From contig NZ_POTC01000011.1 of assembly GCF_002906255.1 (NCBI RefSeq), forward strand, positions 27,260 to 91,259: 64,000 nucleotides of DNA, in the 5' to 3' direction. Made by a program: the position numbers and the translations under genes. The first letter of the stretch is position 1; every line of letters starts with the position of its first letter. The DNA comes from Novacetimonas maltaceti. GTDB taxonomy: Bacteria > Pseudomonadota > Alphaproteobacteria > Acetobacterales > Acetobacteraceae. The notes under the pieces were generated by a model. It was not told where the DNA came from and did not search any database. It saw only the letters and a program-made list of their open reading frames with translations. Positions 52,016-61,885 of this stretch are shown piece after piece.

Positions 52016-54238
52016 ATGACCGAGACAGGCAAGGGAATCGTACGCAGGCAGGATCCCCCATCGCGTGGGGGACGTGCGGTTCCCCCCGTGCGCGCGATCG
52101 TGGCGGGGATGCTGTGTGTCGCGGTGCTTGCGCTGGTGATCCTGTGGTCGTGGGACTGGTTCATTCCGCTGGTTGAACGCAGGGCGGGGGCCGCGATCCA
52201 TCGCAGGGTCACGATCGCGCACCTGCATGTCCATCCCGGCCGGGTCATTACGATCGGCGCCGATGACGTCCGTATCGAACAGCCCGGGGGCTTTGGCGAC
52301 CTGCCGCCCTTTGCCACCGCGCGGCGGCTTGATGTCTCCATCCGCTGGTGGCCGCTGCTGTCGGGTGGCGGCCTGGACCTGCCGCTGATCGCGCTTGACA
52401 CCCCGGTGGTGGAAGTCCGCGAACGCGCGGATGGCAGCACGAATTACGATTTTTCCGACCCCGATGCGAAACCGGTGTCCCCGGCGAAACAGGAGGCCGG
52501 GGGAAAGGGCGCCACGACGGGTAAGGACACGTCCCCCGTCCCCGCTGGCAATGCTACGGCGATGCCGCGCATCGGGGCGATCCGCATCGCCAACGGGCGG
52601 CTGCATGTCGCGCATGCCGGGCTGCATACCGACATGCAGGGCGAGGTCCATACGACCGACGCCACGGACGGGCAGGATGCCCGCCTGCTGATGGATGCAA
52701 GGGGCACCTATGTCGGGCAGGCGATCATCGGCCATTTTTCCGGCGGGACGCTGGTGTCGCTGCAGGACCGCACGCAGCCCTATCCGGTTGACCTCGACAT
52801 CCGCCATGGCGCGACGCGCCTGACGCTGCGCGGGACGGTGGAAGATCCGCTGACCCTTGCCGGGGCGCGGCTGCAACTGTCGCTTGCGGGGCCGGACATG
52901 TCGCTGCTCTACCCGCTGACGGGCGTGGTCATCCCGCAGACGCCGCCCTATCGCGTGGTGGGGAACCTTGATTACAGCGCGGCGCATGTCCGCTTCCGTA
53001 ATCTTGACGGGCATGTGGGCTCCAGCGACCTTGGCGGCGACCTGTCGATCGACCCGCACCAGGCGGTGCCGTTCGTGGATGCGGAACTGCATTCGCGCCG
53101 CGTGGACCTTGCTGACCTTGCCGGTTTCTTTGGCGCGACGCCGGGGGACAAGCCCTCCACCACGCAGCAGCAGGCCGAAGCCCGCGCCCATGCCAGCAGC
53201 AACGCCGTGCTTCCCAGCACGCCGATCAACATGCCGAAGCTGCGCGCGACGAATGTCCATTTCGCCTATCACGGGGATCATATCGAAAACCGCCATACGC
53301 CGTTGGACAATATCGACGTGCTGGCCGATATCCGCGACGGCGTGATTGATGTCCATCACCTGAATTTCGCGGTGGGTTCGGGCACGCTGGCCAGCAGCGG
53401 CACGTTTACGCCCCGTGGCGACGCGGTGGAGGCACGGATCGGCATCGACCTTGTGCGTATCAACCTTTCCCGCCTGATGCAGGCCGCTGGCAGGTTCGAG
53501 GGTAATGGCATCTTTGGCGGGCACCTTGCGATCCATGGCACCGGCCGTTCGCTTGCGGGCATCGTCGCCAGTGGCGATGGCGGCATGACGGTCGCGCTGG
53601 ACCAGGGGGGCGATATCTCTGCCGTGCTGCCGGACCTGCTGGGGCTGGAACTGGGCAAGGCGCTGCTGTCGATCCTTGGCCTGCCGGGCAAGACGGACCT
53701 GAAGTGCATGATCGCCGACATGCCGCTGCGGCAGGGCATACTCGATACGCGCACCTTCCTGATCGAGACGGGCGATACCCGCACGGTCGGCAAGGGGAGC
53801 CTCGATTTCCGCAACAACACGATCGATTATGCGCTGATGACGGATTCACGGCATTTCGCGGTGGGCTCCTTTCCGGGGACGCTGCATATCACGGGGCTGC
53901 TGAAGAAACCGTCCATCACGCCAAGCACGGAGACGATCGCCCGCGCGGTGGGCACGGTCCTGCTGGGCGTGGTCACACCGGTGGCCCTGCTGCCGACGAT
54001 CGAGGCCGGGGTGGGCAGGCAGTCGCTGTGTGCGCAGGCCATACGGGAAATGCGGGACAACCCGGCCTCTGGCCAGGTGCCGGTCGCGGGACGCCCGCAA
54101 GCTCGCCGCCGCCATGTCGCCACGCGGCGCGGCGCGACTGCGCGACCCACGGGGACAGGGCAGGCAGGGCAGTTGAGTGCCGCCGAGCGTGCCCGCATCC
54201 GGGCGGTCTGGGCCACGCGCATGAAGGCGTCGCACTGA
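52016..54238 (+). CDS. AsmA-family envelope protein
   Basis: A 740-aa protein with one N-terminal anchor (PVRAIVAGMLCVAVLALVILWSWDWF, about 25-50), then a large periplasmic AsmA region: VTIAHLHVHPGRVITIGADDVRIEQP and repeated beta stretches, with the hallmark C-terminal LRATNVHFAYHGDHIENRHTPLDNIDVLADIRDGVIDVHHL, ASGDGGMTVALDQGGDISAVLPDLLGLELGKALLSILG. AsmA-like proteins are thought to form bridges that move lipids to the outer membrane. A basic Arg/Ala tail of ~60 residues follows the conserved part. GAAGAAAGGG lies upstream of the ATG at 52016. Divergent from ilvD, so shared control is possible. Confidence 0.92.
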   Translation: MTETGKGIVRRQDPPSRGGRAVPPVRAIVAGMLCVAVLALVILWSWDWFIPLVERRAGAAIHRRVTIAHLHVHPGRVITIGADDVRIEQPGGFGDLPPFATARRLDVSIRWWPLLSGGGLDLPLIALDTPVVEVRERADGSTNYDFSDPDAKPVSPAKQEAGGKGATTGKDTSPVPAGNATAMPRIGAIRIANGRLHVAHAGLHTDMQGEVHTTDATDGQDARLLMDARGTYVGQAIIGHFSGGTLVSLQDRTQPYPVDLDIRHGATRLTLRGTVEDPLTLAGARLQLSLAGPDMSLLYPLTGVVIPQTPPYRVVGNLDYSAAHVRFRNLDGHVGSSDLGGDLSIDPHQAVPFVDAELHSRRVDLADLAGFFGATPGDKPSTTQQQAEARAHASSNAVLPSTPINMPKLRATNVHFAYHGDHIENRHTPLDNIDVLADIRDGVIDVHHLNFAVGSGTLASSGTFTPRGDAVEARIGIDLVRINLSRLMQAAGRFEGNGIFGGHLAIHGTGRSLAGIVASGDGGMTVALDQGGDISAVLPDLLGLELGKALLSILGLPGKTDLKCMIADMPLRQGILDTRTFLIETGDTRTVGKGSLDFRNNTIDYALMTDSRHFAVGSFPGTLHITGLLKKPSITPSTETIARAVGTVLLGVVTPVALLPTIEAGVGRQSLCAQAIREMRDNPASGQVPVAGRPQARRRHVATRRGATARPTGTGQAGQLSAAERARIRAVWATRMKASH

Positions 54239-54370
54239 TGCGCGATGGAGCGGAATCCCTGCTTGACCATGCGGGATGATATGGGCAAAAGAAAACCATG
54301 GTTCCGTGGCAGGTCGGGAACATGGCTGGGTCATGCCCCGCCCATGGGCAGCCCCGGGCAGGGGCCAGTT

Positions 54371-54445
54371 GCCGGGTTAGCACAGTGGTAGTGCAGCGGT
54401 TTTGTAAACCGAAGGCCGGGGGTTCAAATCCCTCACCCGGCACCA
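54371..54445 (+). tRNA. tRNA-Thr (TGT)
   Basis: Acceptor GCCGGGT pairs with ACCCGGC, the D-arm is GCAC...GTGC, the anticodon loop is TTTGTAA (anticodon TGT), the T-loop is TTCAAAT. CCA encoded at 54443-54445. The first pair of the anticodon stem is a G-A mismatch. Confidence 0.94.
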
Positions 54446-54547
54446 GATTTCCAGATACACATAAGATGCGGTGCGCGCGCTGTTCGTTTCAGGCACGGTC
54501 CTGAAATGGTCATTATGAAGCATGACCGTTCCCGGGGGATGCCTTTG

Positions 54548-54601
54548 ATCCAGAAGGCGGCGTCTTCCAAAGCTTTTTGGAAAAAGCTTCACCAAAAACT
54601 T
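54548..54601. repeat. Dispersed double-hairpin repeat, partial copy J
   Basis: Starts in the GCCGCC arm (AAGGCGGCG only, its partner lost) and continues with AAAGCTTTTTGGAAAAAGCTT and the closing ACCAAAAACTTCT. It lies between tRNA-Thr and the DsbA-like gene, both on the plus strand. Confidence 0.75.
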
Positions 54602-54659
54602 CTTTGGATTTGTTGTCGCGTGCCAGCAGAGATGTCCGAAACAGCGGGGAGTCCCACAT

Positions 54660-55223
54660 ATGTCAGGTCCATCCACATCCTATCGTGTCGATCCGCTTGT
54701 CTGGGGGCATGGTCCCCGCGTGTTCGAGATGTTCGTGGAACCCACCTGCCCGTTTTCGGTCCGGGCACTGGGCAAGCTTGATGCGCTGCTCCGTCAGGCG
54801 GGGGAAGACCGGATCACGATCAAAATCCGTTTCCAGTCCCAGCCATGGCACATGTTTTCCGGTGTGATTATCCGCGCCATCCTTGCGGCCTCCACACTGG
54901 AAGGGGGCAGGGAGACGGCGCGCAGGGTCATGGGTGCCGTCGCCGCCCATCGCGAGGAATTCGAGTTCACCAACCACTGCGCCGGCCCGAACATGGATGC
55001 CACGCCCAACGACATCATCCGGCGCATGGAACGCTATAGCGGGGTCGCGCTGGCGCAGGCCTTTGCCGTGCCGGACCTGCAGTCCGCCGTCAAATGGCAC
55101 AGCAGATACGCACGCCAGAATGGCATCCATGTCTCGCCCACCTTCATGGTCGATGGCCTGATTGACCCCGCGATCAGCAGCGGCGATACGGTTGAGGCAT
55201 GGATGGAGCGGATTTTCGCGTGA
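54660..55223 (+). CDS. DsbA-like thioredoxin-fold protein with CPFS site
   Basis: A 187-aa DsbA-family protein without a signal peptide, so probably cytosolic. The redox position in FEMFVEPTCPFSVRALGKL is CxxS, so the second active-site cysteine is replaced by serine. Cys, Pro and the cis-proline region GIHVSPTFMVDGLIDP are otherwise intact. One other Cys is near residue 102. Such monothiol forms are more likely glutathione-linked or isomerase-like than classic disulphide oxidases. ATG at 54660, upstream half-repeat J. Confidence 0.85.
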   Translation: MSGPSTSYRVDPLVWGHGPRVFEMFVEPTCPFSVRALGKLDALLRQAGEDRITIKIRFQSQPWHMFSGVIIRAILAASTLEGGRETARRVMGAVAAHREEFEFTNHCAGPNMDATPNDIIRRMERYSGVALAQAFAVPDLQSAVKWHSRYARQNGIHVSPTFMVDGLIDPAISSGDTVEAWMERIFA

Positions 55224-55469
55224 TCCCTGCTGTTTCAGGGTAACGGTTCATGGGGCGTATCGCGTCCCGGACGAAATGCCCCGCCATGAACGCCCCGGGA
55301 GACCTGGCCTAGGCGGGAGCGGGGGACCAGGGCTGGGAGGCCGCCGTTGTCGATGCGGCGGTGGCACCTGCTGGTGGCGCGTTATTTTCGGGCGTTTTTC
55401 CTGGGGCCTGTGCATGTAAATCCACTGGCAACCGGGTGCTGGCAGGACTGTCGTGCGGCAATGGGACCC

Positions 55470-57083
55470 TTACTGGAGGGATGTCTCCTCCTCCATCGGG
55501 AGTTGGGCTTTCTTGCCTTCGGCCAGCAGGTCAAGGCTTACGGGCCGGCGGTTGAGCTTTTCCGAATACATCCAGCTGTGCAGCAGGACTGTCTCGATCC
55601 ATTTGCGGACCTGGGGGGTGGGAATGGCCTCCAGAAAGGAAAGGGACTCATTTTCGCTCTGTTCCGAAGCATTCCAGTGGGCCACCGCAGTATGGCCAGC
55701 AGCATAACTCGCCAGCAAACGGATAAGATGGTTATTGATATGCTCATCCTGGGCAAGAGCCATCAGGTAACGCTGCCCGATCAGCAGGTTGACGGAAGGA
55801 TTGCTTAAATCCTCCTTCCGGCCACCGGCGAAATTCGCAGCTGTACGGGGCATCAACTGCATCAGTCCCCGTGCGCCGCTTCTGGAGACCACCCTGGGCT
55901 GGAAACGTGACTCGATCGAAACGATTGCATAGATGAGCGCCGGGTCCACCACAAATCCGCCCTGTGGCGTGAAACGCTGCGGGAGGTCAATGCTGTGGCC
56001 GGGGACCAGTTGGCTGCCGCCTGTGCGACGGACTGGTGTATCAGCCGCATCACCCATCGCATGGGCAATCAGCGCTATGGACTGCCGCTCGTTGGGGTTT
56101 CTGGCCTGTGTCCAATCGGTATGCAGTTCGGCTTCCGCCAGGTCCACACGACCGACCTGCAGAAGGGCCAGTGCCCGGTGGCCTGCGGGCCGGGCGGAAA
56201 CCGCGCCGACATCCGCGATTGTCGGCACGCGGGCCTCATGTAACTGCGTGCTGTCCCGGGTAAGGGTGCGGCGGGCGAGCACGCCATAGAAACAGTCCCC
56301 GCAACGTGCGCTTTGCACGAGCCAGCGCGACGCATCCTTCGTATTGCCAATCTGTCCCGCGGCGCGGCTGGCCCACCAGGCGGCGGCGCTGTGCAGTTCG
56401 GTGGTGCCCCTGTCCGCACTGGCGGCCTGCGCGAACAGGAGTTGTGCCTGGGGGACCTCTCCTAGCCGCCACGCCGACAGGCCCGCGTAAAACGCCACCT
56501 TGCCGGTCGCATCCCTTGATATGGGCGTGGCGAGGGCCCTGTCGAGAAGGCGTTGGTCCTGTCCCTGTATGTAAAGGTTCTGGGCCTCGGCAGCGTTGAT
56601 GACGTCACCAGAAGCCCTGTTCACGCCGGGGGCCGCGTTCACCGGGTATCCTGCGGACACGTTCGTGGGCATATCGTGGCGGGATTCCAGCACTGCCTGC
56701 ACCATGGGCGCTTGTGGCAGGTCCGTATAACGCGCCAGCCAGTCTTCCAGCATGGATGTCGGGCAGGCGGAGGGGGCCGACAGGCACCGTTCGGCCAGGA
56801 CGGTGCCCGTCAGGCTGCTGTCCCTGACCTGTTGCAGTTGTGCATCCGCCTGTCCGAAATTGCCGGCAGCCTGACTTTCAAAAGCGGTACGGATCCGTGC
56901 GGCATCACTTGGGGACAGCGGGTGGGAGAGGGCCGCCTGCCCCTGCCGCATGGGAACGGCCATGGCCACCTCATCTGCCGCAAGGGGCTGGCCCGAAATG
57001 TCGGATGCCCGGCAAAGTGTTGTTGGCAAAGAAAAAATGGCAATAGAAGCAACAGAAAAAAGAGTTATCACCCTGTGCTTCAT
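55470..57083 (-). CDS. Lytic murein transglycosylase (Slt-type)
   Basis: A 537-aa periplasmic enzyme that cleaves peptidoglycan to 1,6-anhydromuropeptides. Signal peptide MKHRVITLFSVASIAIFSLPTTLCRAS. A helical solenoid (about 40-380) precedes the C-terminal SLT domain, whose catalytic glutamate lies in YAIVSIESRFQPRVVSRSGARGLMQLMP and is followed by VNLLIGQRYLMAL. The order matches Slt70-like enzymes, slightly shorter. Start at 57083 (or ATG 57104); no good ribosome binding site. The AT-rich region upstream (57000-57170) likely holds its promoter. Confidence 0.93.
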   Translation of the reverse strand: MKHRVITLFSVASIAIFSLPTTLCRASDISGQPLAADEVAMAVPMRQGQAALSHPLSPSDAARIRTAFESQAAGNFGQADAQLQQVRDSSLTGTVLAERCLSAPSACPTSMLEDWLARYTDLPQAPMVQAVLESRHDMPTNVSAGYPVNAAPGVNRASGDVINAAEAQNLYIQGQDQRLLDRALATPISRDATGKVAFYAGLSAWRLGEVPQAQLLFAQAASADRGTTELHSAAAWWASRAAGQIGNTKDASRWLVQSARCGDCFYGVLARRTLTRDSTQLHEARVPTIADVGAVSARPAGHRALALLQVGRVDLAEAELHTDWTQARNPNERQSIALIAHAMGDAADTPVRRTGGSQLVPGHSIDLPQRFTPQGGFVVDPALIYAIVSIESRFQPRVVSRSGARGLMQLMPRTAANFAGGRKEDLSNPSVNLLIGQRYLMALAQDEHINNHLIRLLASYAAGHTAVAHWNASEQSENESLSFLEAIPTPQVRKWIETVLLHSWMYSEKLNRRPVSLDLLAEGKKAQLPMEEETSLQ

Positions 57084-57863
57084 GGGATGCAAAATATATC
57101 GCATGATTGTTGCCAATAACATATATCTTCAAATGGACAAACACCTGAATTCCACTTTGGCAGGCTGTTAATATTTGGGCCTGAATTCAGGACAGGGAGT
57201 CCTGGCGGTTGCACGGGGCAGGGCATGCGATGTCCGTTCATCAGCTCTGGCGGGCACTGGTGGGGAACGAGGATTGGCAACCGCGATCGTGGGGCGCGGG
57301 ATGGCCGTTTCTGGCTGTCGTGCGCCCGGTCCGGTTGGGTCGCGAACGGCCGCAGGGAGACAACATCGCATCCACGCCGGGGTTGCATGGACATGGCAAC
57401 CGGCCGGTCCGGTACCTGTCGAAGTCCAGAAAATATCTGGTTACAGGCCACATGACCCATGGTAGAAGTTCGTTATCCAGAATTTTTACTAAAAACCCTG
57501 TGTTATTCTCTCGCCATAGCCTGGGTAATGGCCTGCTCCGTAACTGCTGGCTGCCTCTGGTCTATGCGCTGTTGTTGCCAGGGTGTGCCGCATCCCGTGA
57601 CACGGTCTCGTCCCCCGCGACTGAAACACTTGGTCGTTATGCGTCCGTGGCGCCGTTTTACAGGGCGCTATTTACAGCCCGGTGTGCCGTTCCGCTATTA
57701 CCACCCCGCACAGGTGACGGTGTCTTTGACAGGATGGGCACCGGCGTGACGGAAGACGTTGTGCCTACCCTACGATATGTAACGCTGCACATGTAACTGC
57801 ACCATGCAAGACTGTAACGGCAGAAGTCGCCAAGCGACTGATTTTATAGGGGAAAATAGAACA
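57084..57863. other. 780-bp gap between lytic transglycosylase and tRNA-Ser
   Basis: No gene is firmly supported. The first 90 bp are AT-rich and probably carry the transglycosylase promoter. Two overlapping plus-strand frames (57209-57796 and 57459-57749) contain a hydrophobic stretch and LPGC resembling a lipobox, but neither has a convincing start. A small lipoprotein gene cannot be excluded. Confidence 0.45.
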
Positions 57864-57954
57864 TGGCGGAGAGAGTGGGATTCGAACCCACGGTACGCTA
57901 TTAACGTACACACGCTTTCCAAGCGTGCGCCTTAAGCCGCTCGGCCATCTCTCC
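57864..57954 (-). tRNA. tRNA-Ser (GGA)
   Basis: On the minus strand: acceptor GGAGAGA pairs with TCTCTCC, long variable arm (TGTACGTTAATAGCGTAC), anticodon loop CTTGGAAAG (anticodon GGA), T-loop TTCGAAT. CCA is encoded (TGG at 57864-57866). 91 nt, as expected for a class II tRNA. Confidence 0.96.
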
Positions 57955-58086
57955 AGCCGGTCAGGAGCAGGATTGAAATCCTGCCTGATGGATGCGGAAC
58001 ATAGCAGCAATTCATGCCAGCGCAAGGGGGAACAGCACGATTATCCCACTCATTTGCGGGATAATCGCACCATGTCGCACCTGTCC

Positions 58087-59892
58087 TTACTGGTCCATCT
58101 TCAGCGCGGCGAGGAACGCGCTCTGCGGGATTTCCACCTTACCGAACTGGCGCATGCGCTTTTTGCCTTCCTTCTGCTTTTCCAGCAGCTTGCGCTTGCG
58201 CGAGATGTCACCGCCATAACATTTGGCCGTCACATCCTTTGACATTGCGCCAAGGGTCTCACGCGCGATGATCCGGCTGCCAATCGACGCCTGGATGGCG
58301 ATCTTGAACAGCTGGCGCGGGATCAGGTCCTTCAGCTTCGCGCAGATCGCACGTCCCCGCGTTTCCGCCGCTGAACGGTGCGCGATGAAGGACAGCGCGT
58401 CCACCGGTTCCTGATTGACAAGGATGGAGATGCGCACAAGGTCGCTCTCCTCATAGCTGTCCATCTGGTAGTCGAAGCTGGCATACCCGCGGGAGACGGA
58501 TTTCAGCCGGTCGTAGAAGTCGAAGACCACTTCGTTGAGCGGCAGGCGATAGACCGCCATCGCGCGATTGCCGACATAGGTCAGGTCCTGCTGCACCCCG
58601 CGCCGTTCCGTGCACAGCGTCAGCACCGCGCCCAGATATTCGTCCGGCACCATGATGGTCGCCTTGATCCATGGCTCCTCGATCCGTTCGATCAGGGAGC
58701 CGTCGGGCATGTCGGCGGGATTGTGCAGTTCCTCCATCTCGCCATTGGTGCGCCACAGGCGATAGACGACCGAAGGCGCGGTCGCGATCAGGTCGAGGTT
58801 GAATTCGCGGCTGAGGCGTTCCTGGATGATCTCCAGATGCAGGAGGCCGAGGAACCCGCAGCGGAACCCGAAACCCAGCGCGGCCGAGGTCTCGGCCTCG
58901 TAATGGAATGACGCATCGTTCAGCCGCAGCTTGGCAAGGCTGTCGCGCAGCTTCTCGAAATCGTCGGCCACGACGGGATACAGCCCGCACCACACCACCG
59001 GCACGGACGGCTTGAACCCCGCCAGCGGCTTGTCGGCGGGGCGGCGGTCGTCGGTCAGCGTGTCGCCCACGTTGCAGTCGGCCACCGTCTTGATCGCCGC
59101 GTTGATGTAGCCGATCTCCCCGGGGCCAAGTTCCTCCACCGGGGTCAGGCGCGGGGCGAACACGCCCACCTGGTCCACGTTATGGACGACGCCGGTGGAC
59201 ATCATGCGGATGCGCATGCCCTTCTTCAGGCGGCCTTCCTTGACCCGGACCAGCGTGATGACCCCAAGGTAGGGGTCATACCAGCTATCGACCAGCAGCG
59301 CCTTGAGCGGCGCTTCCGCATCCCCCTTTGGCGGGGGCAGGCGCGTGACCAGCGCCTCCAGCACGGCTTCGATGTTCAGCCCGGTCTTGGCGGACACTTC
59401 CACCGCGTCCTCGGCGTCGATGCCCACGACCTCCTCGATCTGCGCCTTGACGCGTTCGCAGTCGGCGGCGGGCAGGTCCACCTTGTTGAGGACCGGCACG
59501 ATCTCATGGTCGGCGTCGATGGCCTGGTACACGTTGGCCAGCGTCTGCGCCTCCACCCCCTGTGACGCATCGACCACCAGCAGCGATCCCTCGCACGCGG
59601 CCAGCGAGCGGCTGACCTCATAGGCGAAGTCGACATGGCCCGGCGTGTCCATCAGGTTGAGGACATAGGTCTTCCCATCCTTCGCCGGATAGGTCAGGCG
59701 CACGGTCTGCGCCTTGATGGTGATGCCGCGTTCACGCTCAAGGTCCATGTTGTCGAGGACCTGGTTCGTCATCTCGCGCTGCGTCAGCGCGCCGCAGGCC
59801 TGGATCAGGCGATCGGCCAGCGTCGATTTCCCATGGTCGATATGGGCAATGATCGAGAAATTGCGGATCAGGGAAAGGGGCGTGTCGGTCAT
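58087..59892 (-). CDS. lepA: Elongation factor 4 (LepA)
   Basis: A 601-aa ribosome-associated GTPase that back-translocates or aids ribosome assembly. G motifs: [16 protein letters not shown] (P-loop), [10 protein letters not shown] (G2), [10 protein letters not shown] (G3), LNKVDLPAA (G4). The C-terminal EF4-specific CTD ends [36 protein letters not shown], conserved. Full length. No linked lepB (signal peptidase) is seen in this window. A short 96-bp gap separates its start from the S24-like gene, which ends upstream on the same strand. Confidence 0.97.
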   Translation of the reverse strand: MTDTPLSLIRNFSIIAHIDHGKSTLADRLIQACGALTQREMTNQVLDNMDLERERGITIKAQTVRLTYPAKDGKTYVLNLMDTPGHVDFAYEVSRSLAACEGSLLVVDASQGVEAQTLANVYQAIDADHEIVPVLNKVDLPAADCERVKAQIEEVVGIDAEDAVEVSAKTGLNIEAVLEALVTRLPPPKGDAEAPLKALLVDSWYDPYLGVITLVRVKEGRLKKGMRIRMMSTGVVHNVDQVGVFAPRLTPVEELGPGEIGYINAAIKTVADCNVGDTLTDDRRPADKPLAGFKPSVPVVWCGLYPVVADDFEKLRDSLAKLRLNDASFHYEAETSAALGFGFRCGFLGLLHLEIIQERLSREFNLDLIATAPSVVYRLWRTNGEMEELHNPADMPDGSLIERIEEPWIKATIMVPDEYLGAVLTLCTERRGVQQDLTYVGNRAMAVYRLPLNEVVFDFYDRLKSVSRGYASFDYQMDSYEESDLVRISILVNQEPVDALSFIAHRSAAETRGRAICAKLKDLIPRQLFKIAIQASIGSRIIARETLGAMSKDVTAKCYGGDISRKRKLLEKQKEGKKRMRQFGKVEIPQSAFLAALKMDQ

Positions 59893-59988
59893 GCGCGAGA
59901 CATAAGGTAAAAATTGCCAAAAGTCAGCCGGAACATCATGAATTCATCCTGTTTTGCGCCGCTGTCGCGCCTGATCCGGCGGCGATGC

Positions 59989-60654
59989 CTACAGGCAGGC
60001 CATCGCAATGCGGTGAACGCGCGTGTCGCCATCCATTTCGAGCGTTTCCCCCTCCATGCGCCCAACGCCACGGATGCGGATTCGTTCATGCAGCGGCGCG
60101 TTCGGCAGGGCATCGTGCCAGCGGTCGGTCACGATCCCGCAGCACGGGTGGGAATCGGGGCCGTGCAGCAGCACCCGGTCATGCTGCCGGATCGCGGCGG
60201 TGGGGGAGACGACCAGCACGGCGCCATTGCGAAACACCGGTTCCATGTTGTCGGAATCGACCAGAACGGCGTACGAGTGATGGTCCGCCAGCCCGTGGAA
60301 ATCCCATGTCTCCCACCGCTCGCCACAGGGCAGGCCGGCCTCGTCAAACAGTGCGGCCTGGCGCAGTTCGGAAAAGGGCACGATCCGCAGGTGCTCATGA
60401 TGCGCCCCGGCCGACCTGTCCCCATGCCCGTTCATCAGGCGCCCGAACCCTTCGAGCGAGATGCCGGTGGCCGACAGCGTTCGCGCCAGGCTTTCGGTGC
60501 CGGGCCAGCGTGGCCGCCCAGAGGGCGTCATGCGCTTGGAGGGATTGAAGGTCGTGCTGTCCAGGCCTGCCGCCCGGGCCAGTCCCGATGGGGTCATGCC
60601 ACGCTCTGTCGCCAGAAGATCCAGCGCCCGCCAGATATCTTCATGGCTGATCAT
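59989..60654 (-). CDS. XRE/S24-like regulator lacking the catalytic serine
   Basis: A 221-aa protein with an N-terminal helix-turn-helix-like region (GMTPSGLARAAGLDSTTFNPSKRM, about 19-42) and a C-terminal S24 (LexA/CI-like) domain. In S24 peptidases the serine lies in G-D-S-M-E-P; here it reads VDSDNMEPVFRNGAVLVVSP, so asparagine replaces serine. The catalytic Lys in the last strand (RIRGVGRMEG) is also not evident. It is therefore probably a non-cleaving DNA-binding regulator, not a LexA. ATG at 60654, which follows the stop of the 82-aa gene upstream by 1 nt. Confidence 0.85.
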   Translation of the reverse strand: MISHEDIWRALDLLATERGMTPSGLARAAGLDSTTFNPSKRMTPSGRPRWPGTESLARTLSATGISLEGFGRLMNGHGDRSAGAHHEHLRIVPFSELRQAALFDEAGLPCGERWETWDFHGLADHHSYAVLVDSDNMEPVFRNGAVLVVSPTAAIRQHDRVLLHGPDSHPCCGIVTDRWHDALPNAPLHERIRIRGVGRMEGETLEMDGDTRVHRIAMACL

Positions 60655-60655
60655 G

Positions 60656-60904
60656 TCAGGACCGTTTCATGATTTCGCTGCAATGCCGTGTGGTTCCCGT
60701 TGCTGAAATTACAAACCGTCCGTCATCGCGCAGCAGGGCCAGTCCCATGCCCGCCAACCGCTGGAGGCAGGGGGCGTCGGCCATGTCCGCCGGACGGCCT
60801 GCCTGCGCGCTCAGGCACAGGCGATGCAGCGCCGAACGGCAGCATGTCTCAAGGTAGGGCTGGTCCCACACGGCGTCAGTTACCGCAGTGCATGGGCGCG
60901 ACAC
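60656..60904 (-). CDS. Small Cys-rich protein coupled to the S24-like regulator
   Basis: An 82-aa product with five cysteines spread across its length. The middle (ADMADAPCLQRLAGMGLALLRDDGRFVISATG) resembles a winged-helix fragment: helix, then a beta-hairpin (GRFVISATG). GTG start at 60904. Its stop is one nt from the start of the S24-like gene, so the two are co-translated and presumably work together. No known family recognised. Confidence 0.55.
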   Translation of the reverse strand: MSRPCTAVTDAVWDQPYLETCCRSALHRLCLSAQAGRPADMADAPCLQRLAGMGLALLRDDGRFVISATGTTRHCSEIMKRS

Positions 60905-61285
60905 CGGCCATGGCGGTACGGGCGCGGCCGGACGGGTGTGGCCCGTGGGCGTGCAATCCGCGCCTGTGGCCGCATGAAGGACAGGGTGTCATGAATTTCG
61001 ATAAGAAAATGTGTTACTTCCAATAAGGTATGTTCAGTATATATCATCACAATATTTTAATGAACATGCTATTTTTCAATATAGCTGGATAAGGGCGGTT
61101 TCATGCCCCCTGTGTCCCGGAAAAGGCTGCCATGTGTCAGGGGGACTCCCATCCGGGGATGGGGAAGATTATGTGGGGGAGGAAGGGATGGGGTGGGGCT
61201 TTGTCACAAATCCGTCCAAATGCGGCCATAACTCCATGGTTGTTTCCCGTCGGGTCAGCTTATCTTGCAGTTGATGAGGATAATA
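60905..61285. other. Control region with AT-rich core
   Basis: 380 bp without a supported gene, between the divergent small Cys-rich gene (minus) and the coiled-coil gene (plus). About 61000-61085 is very AT-rich and contains TGTTCA ... TGAACA in inverted order, 24 nt apart. This is the likely promoter of the exported coiled-coil gene. Confidence 0.45.
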
Positions 61286-61735
61286 ATGAATTTCAATCGT
61301 TTTTTTCTTGTAGCGAGTCTGTCCGGTGCCGTTCTGGCCATGTCTCCTGCAGCACACGCCACGGATTGCAGCCAGAATTCCTCCACGCCGGGCTGGGATG
61401 TGCTCGACCGCGCGGCACAGGCGACGGATTGTGCGAACAACCGCCTCCAGAACTATCGCCAGAAGAGCGATGAGCGCATGCAGCAGCGTGAGCAGGCCCT
61501 GAAGGACAGGGAAGACCAGCTGCGCAACGATACGACCGGTCGCCTTGATCGCGCGCGTGAGGCCGGGCAGGAAAAGCTGCAGGCGGGCCGTGACCGCATT
61601 GACGCGATCCGCAACGCCCCGCAGCAGAAGATGGACCAGCTGCGCAATGCCGGCAATGCGGAACGGCAGAACTGGGACAACATGCGCAACCAGACGCGCT
61701 CCGACGTGGACAGCCTGCTTGGCGGTGGCCAGTAA
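61286..61735 (+). CDS. Exported coiled-coil protein
   Basis: A 149-aa protein with a signal peptide (MNFNRFFLVASLSGAVLAMSPAAHAT). The mature part is almost all charged helix: heptads rich in Arg, Glu, Gln, Asp (RLQNYRQKSDERMQQREQALKDREDQL, RLDRAREAGQEKLQAGRDRIDAIRNAP), so a long coiled coil in the periplasm is expected. Two cysteines (DCSQ and DCAN) could form a disulphide. GAGG lies 7 nt before the ATG at 61286. Terminator follows at 61797. Function unknown. Confidence 0.8.
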   Translation: MNFNRFFLVASLSGAVLAMSPAAHATDCSQNSSTPGWDVLDRAAQATDCANNRLQNYRQKSDERMQQREQALKDREDQLRNDTTGRLDRAREAGQEKLQAGRDRIDAIRNAPQQKMDQLRNAGNAERQNWDNMRNQTRSDVDSLLGGGQ

Positions 61736-61796
61736 CGTCCCTGCTCCCGCCCTTGCGGGGCAGGGGGCTTCCGACAGGTGCGGGGCCTGAAATGAC

Positions 61797-61842
61797 AATG
61801 GCGCATGTTCCGGGACAGCCGGGACATGCGCCATTTCTTTTT
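61797..61842 (+). terminator. Intrinsic terminator after the coiled-coil gene
   Basis: Seventeen-base arms AATGGCGCATGTTCCGG and CCGGGACATGCGCCATT (one mismatch) with a short loop, followed by TTCTTTTT. It also lies 44 nt beyond the stop of the convergent helicase gene and may serve both. Confidence 0.88.
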
Positions 61843-61885
61843 GCCGGACCGGTCCGGCGTCAGGCCAGACCGGTCATGGGCGGGA

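Noticed and set aside
57209..57796. Possible lipoprotein with LPGC in the gap before tRNA-Ser
   Set aside because: No ribosome binding site or credible start, overlapping frames in the same stretch, and P at the -2 position is unusual for a lipobox. Kept only as a possibility.
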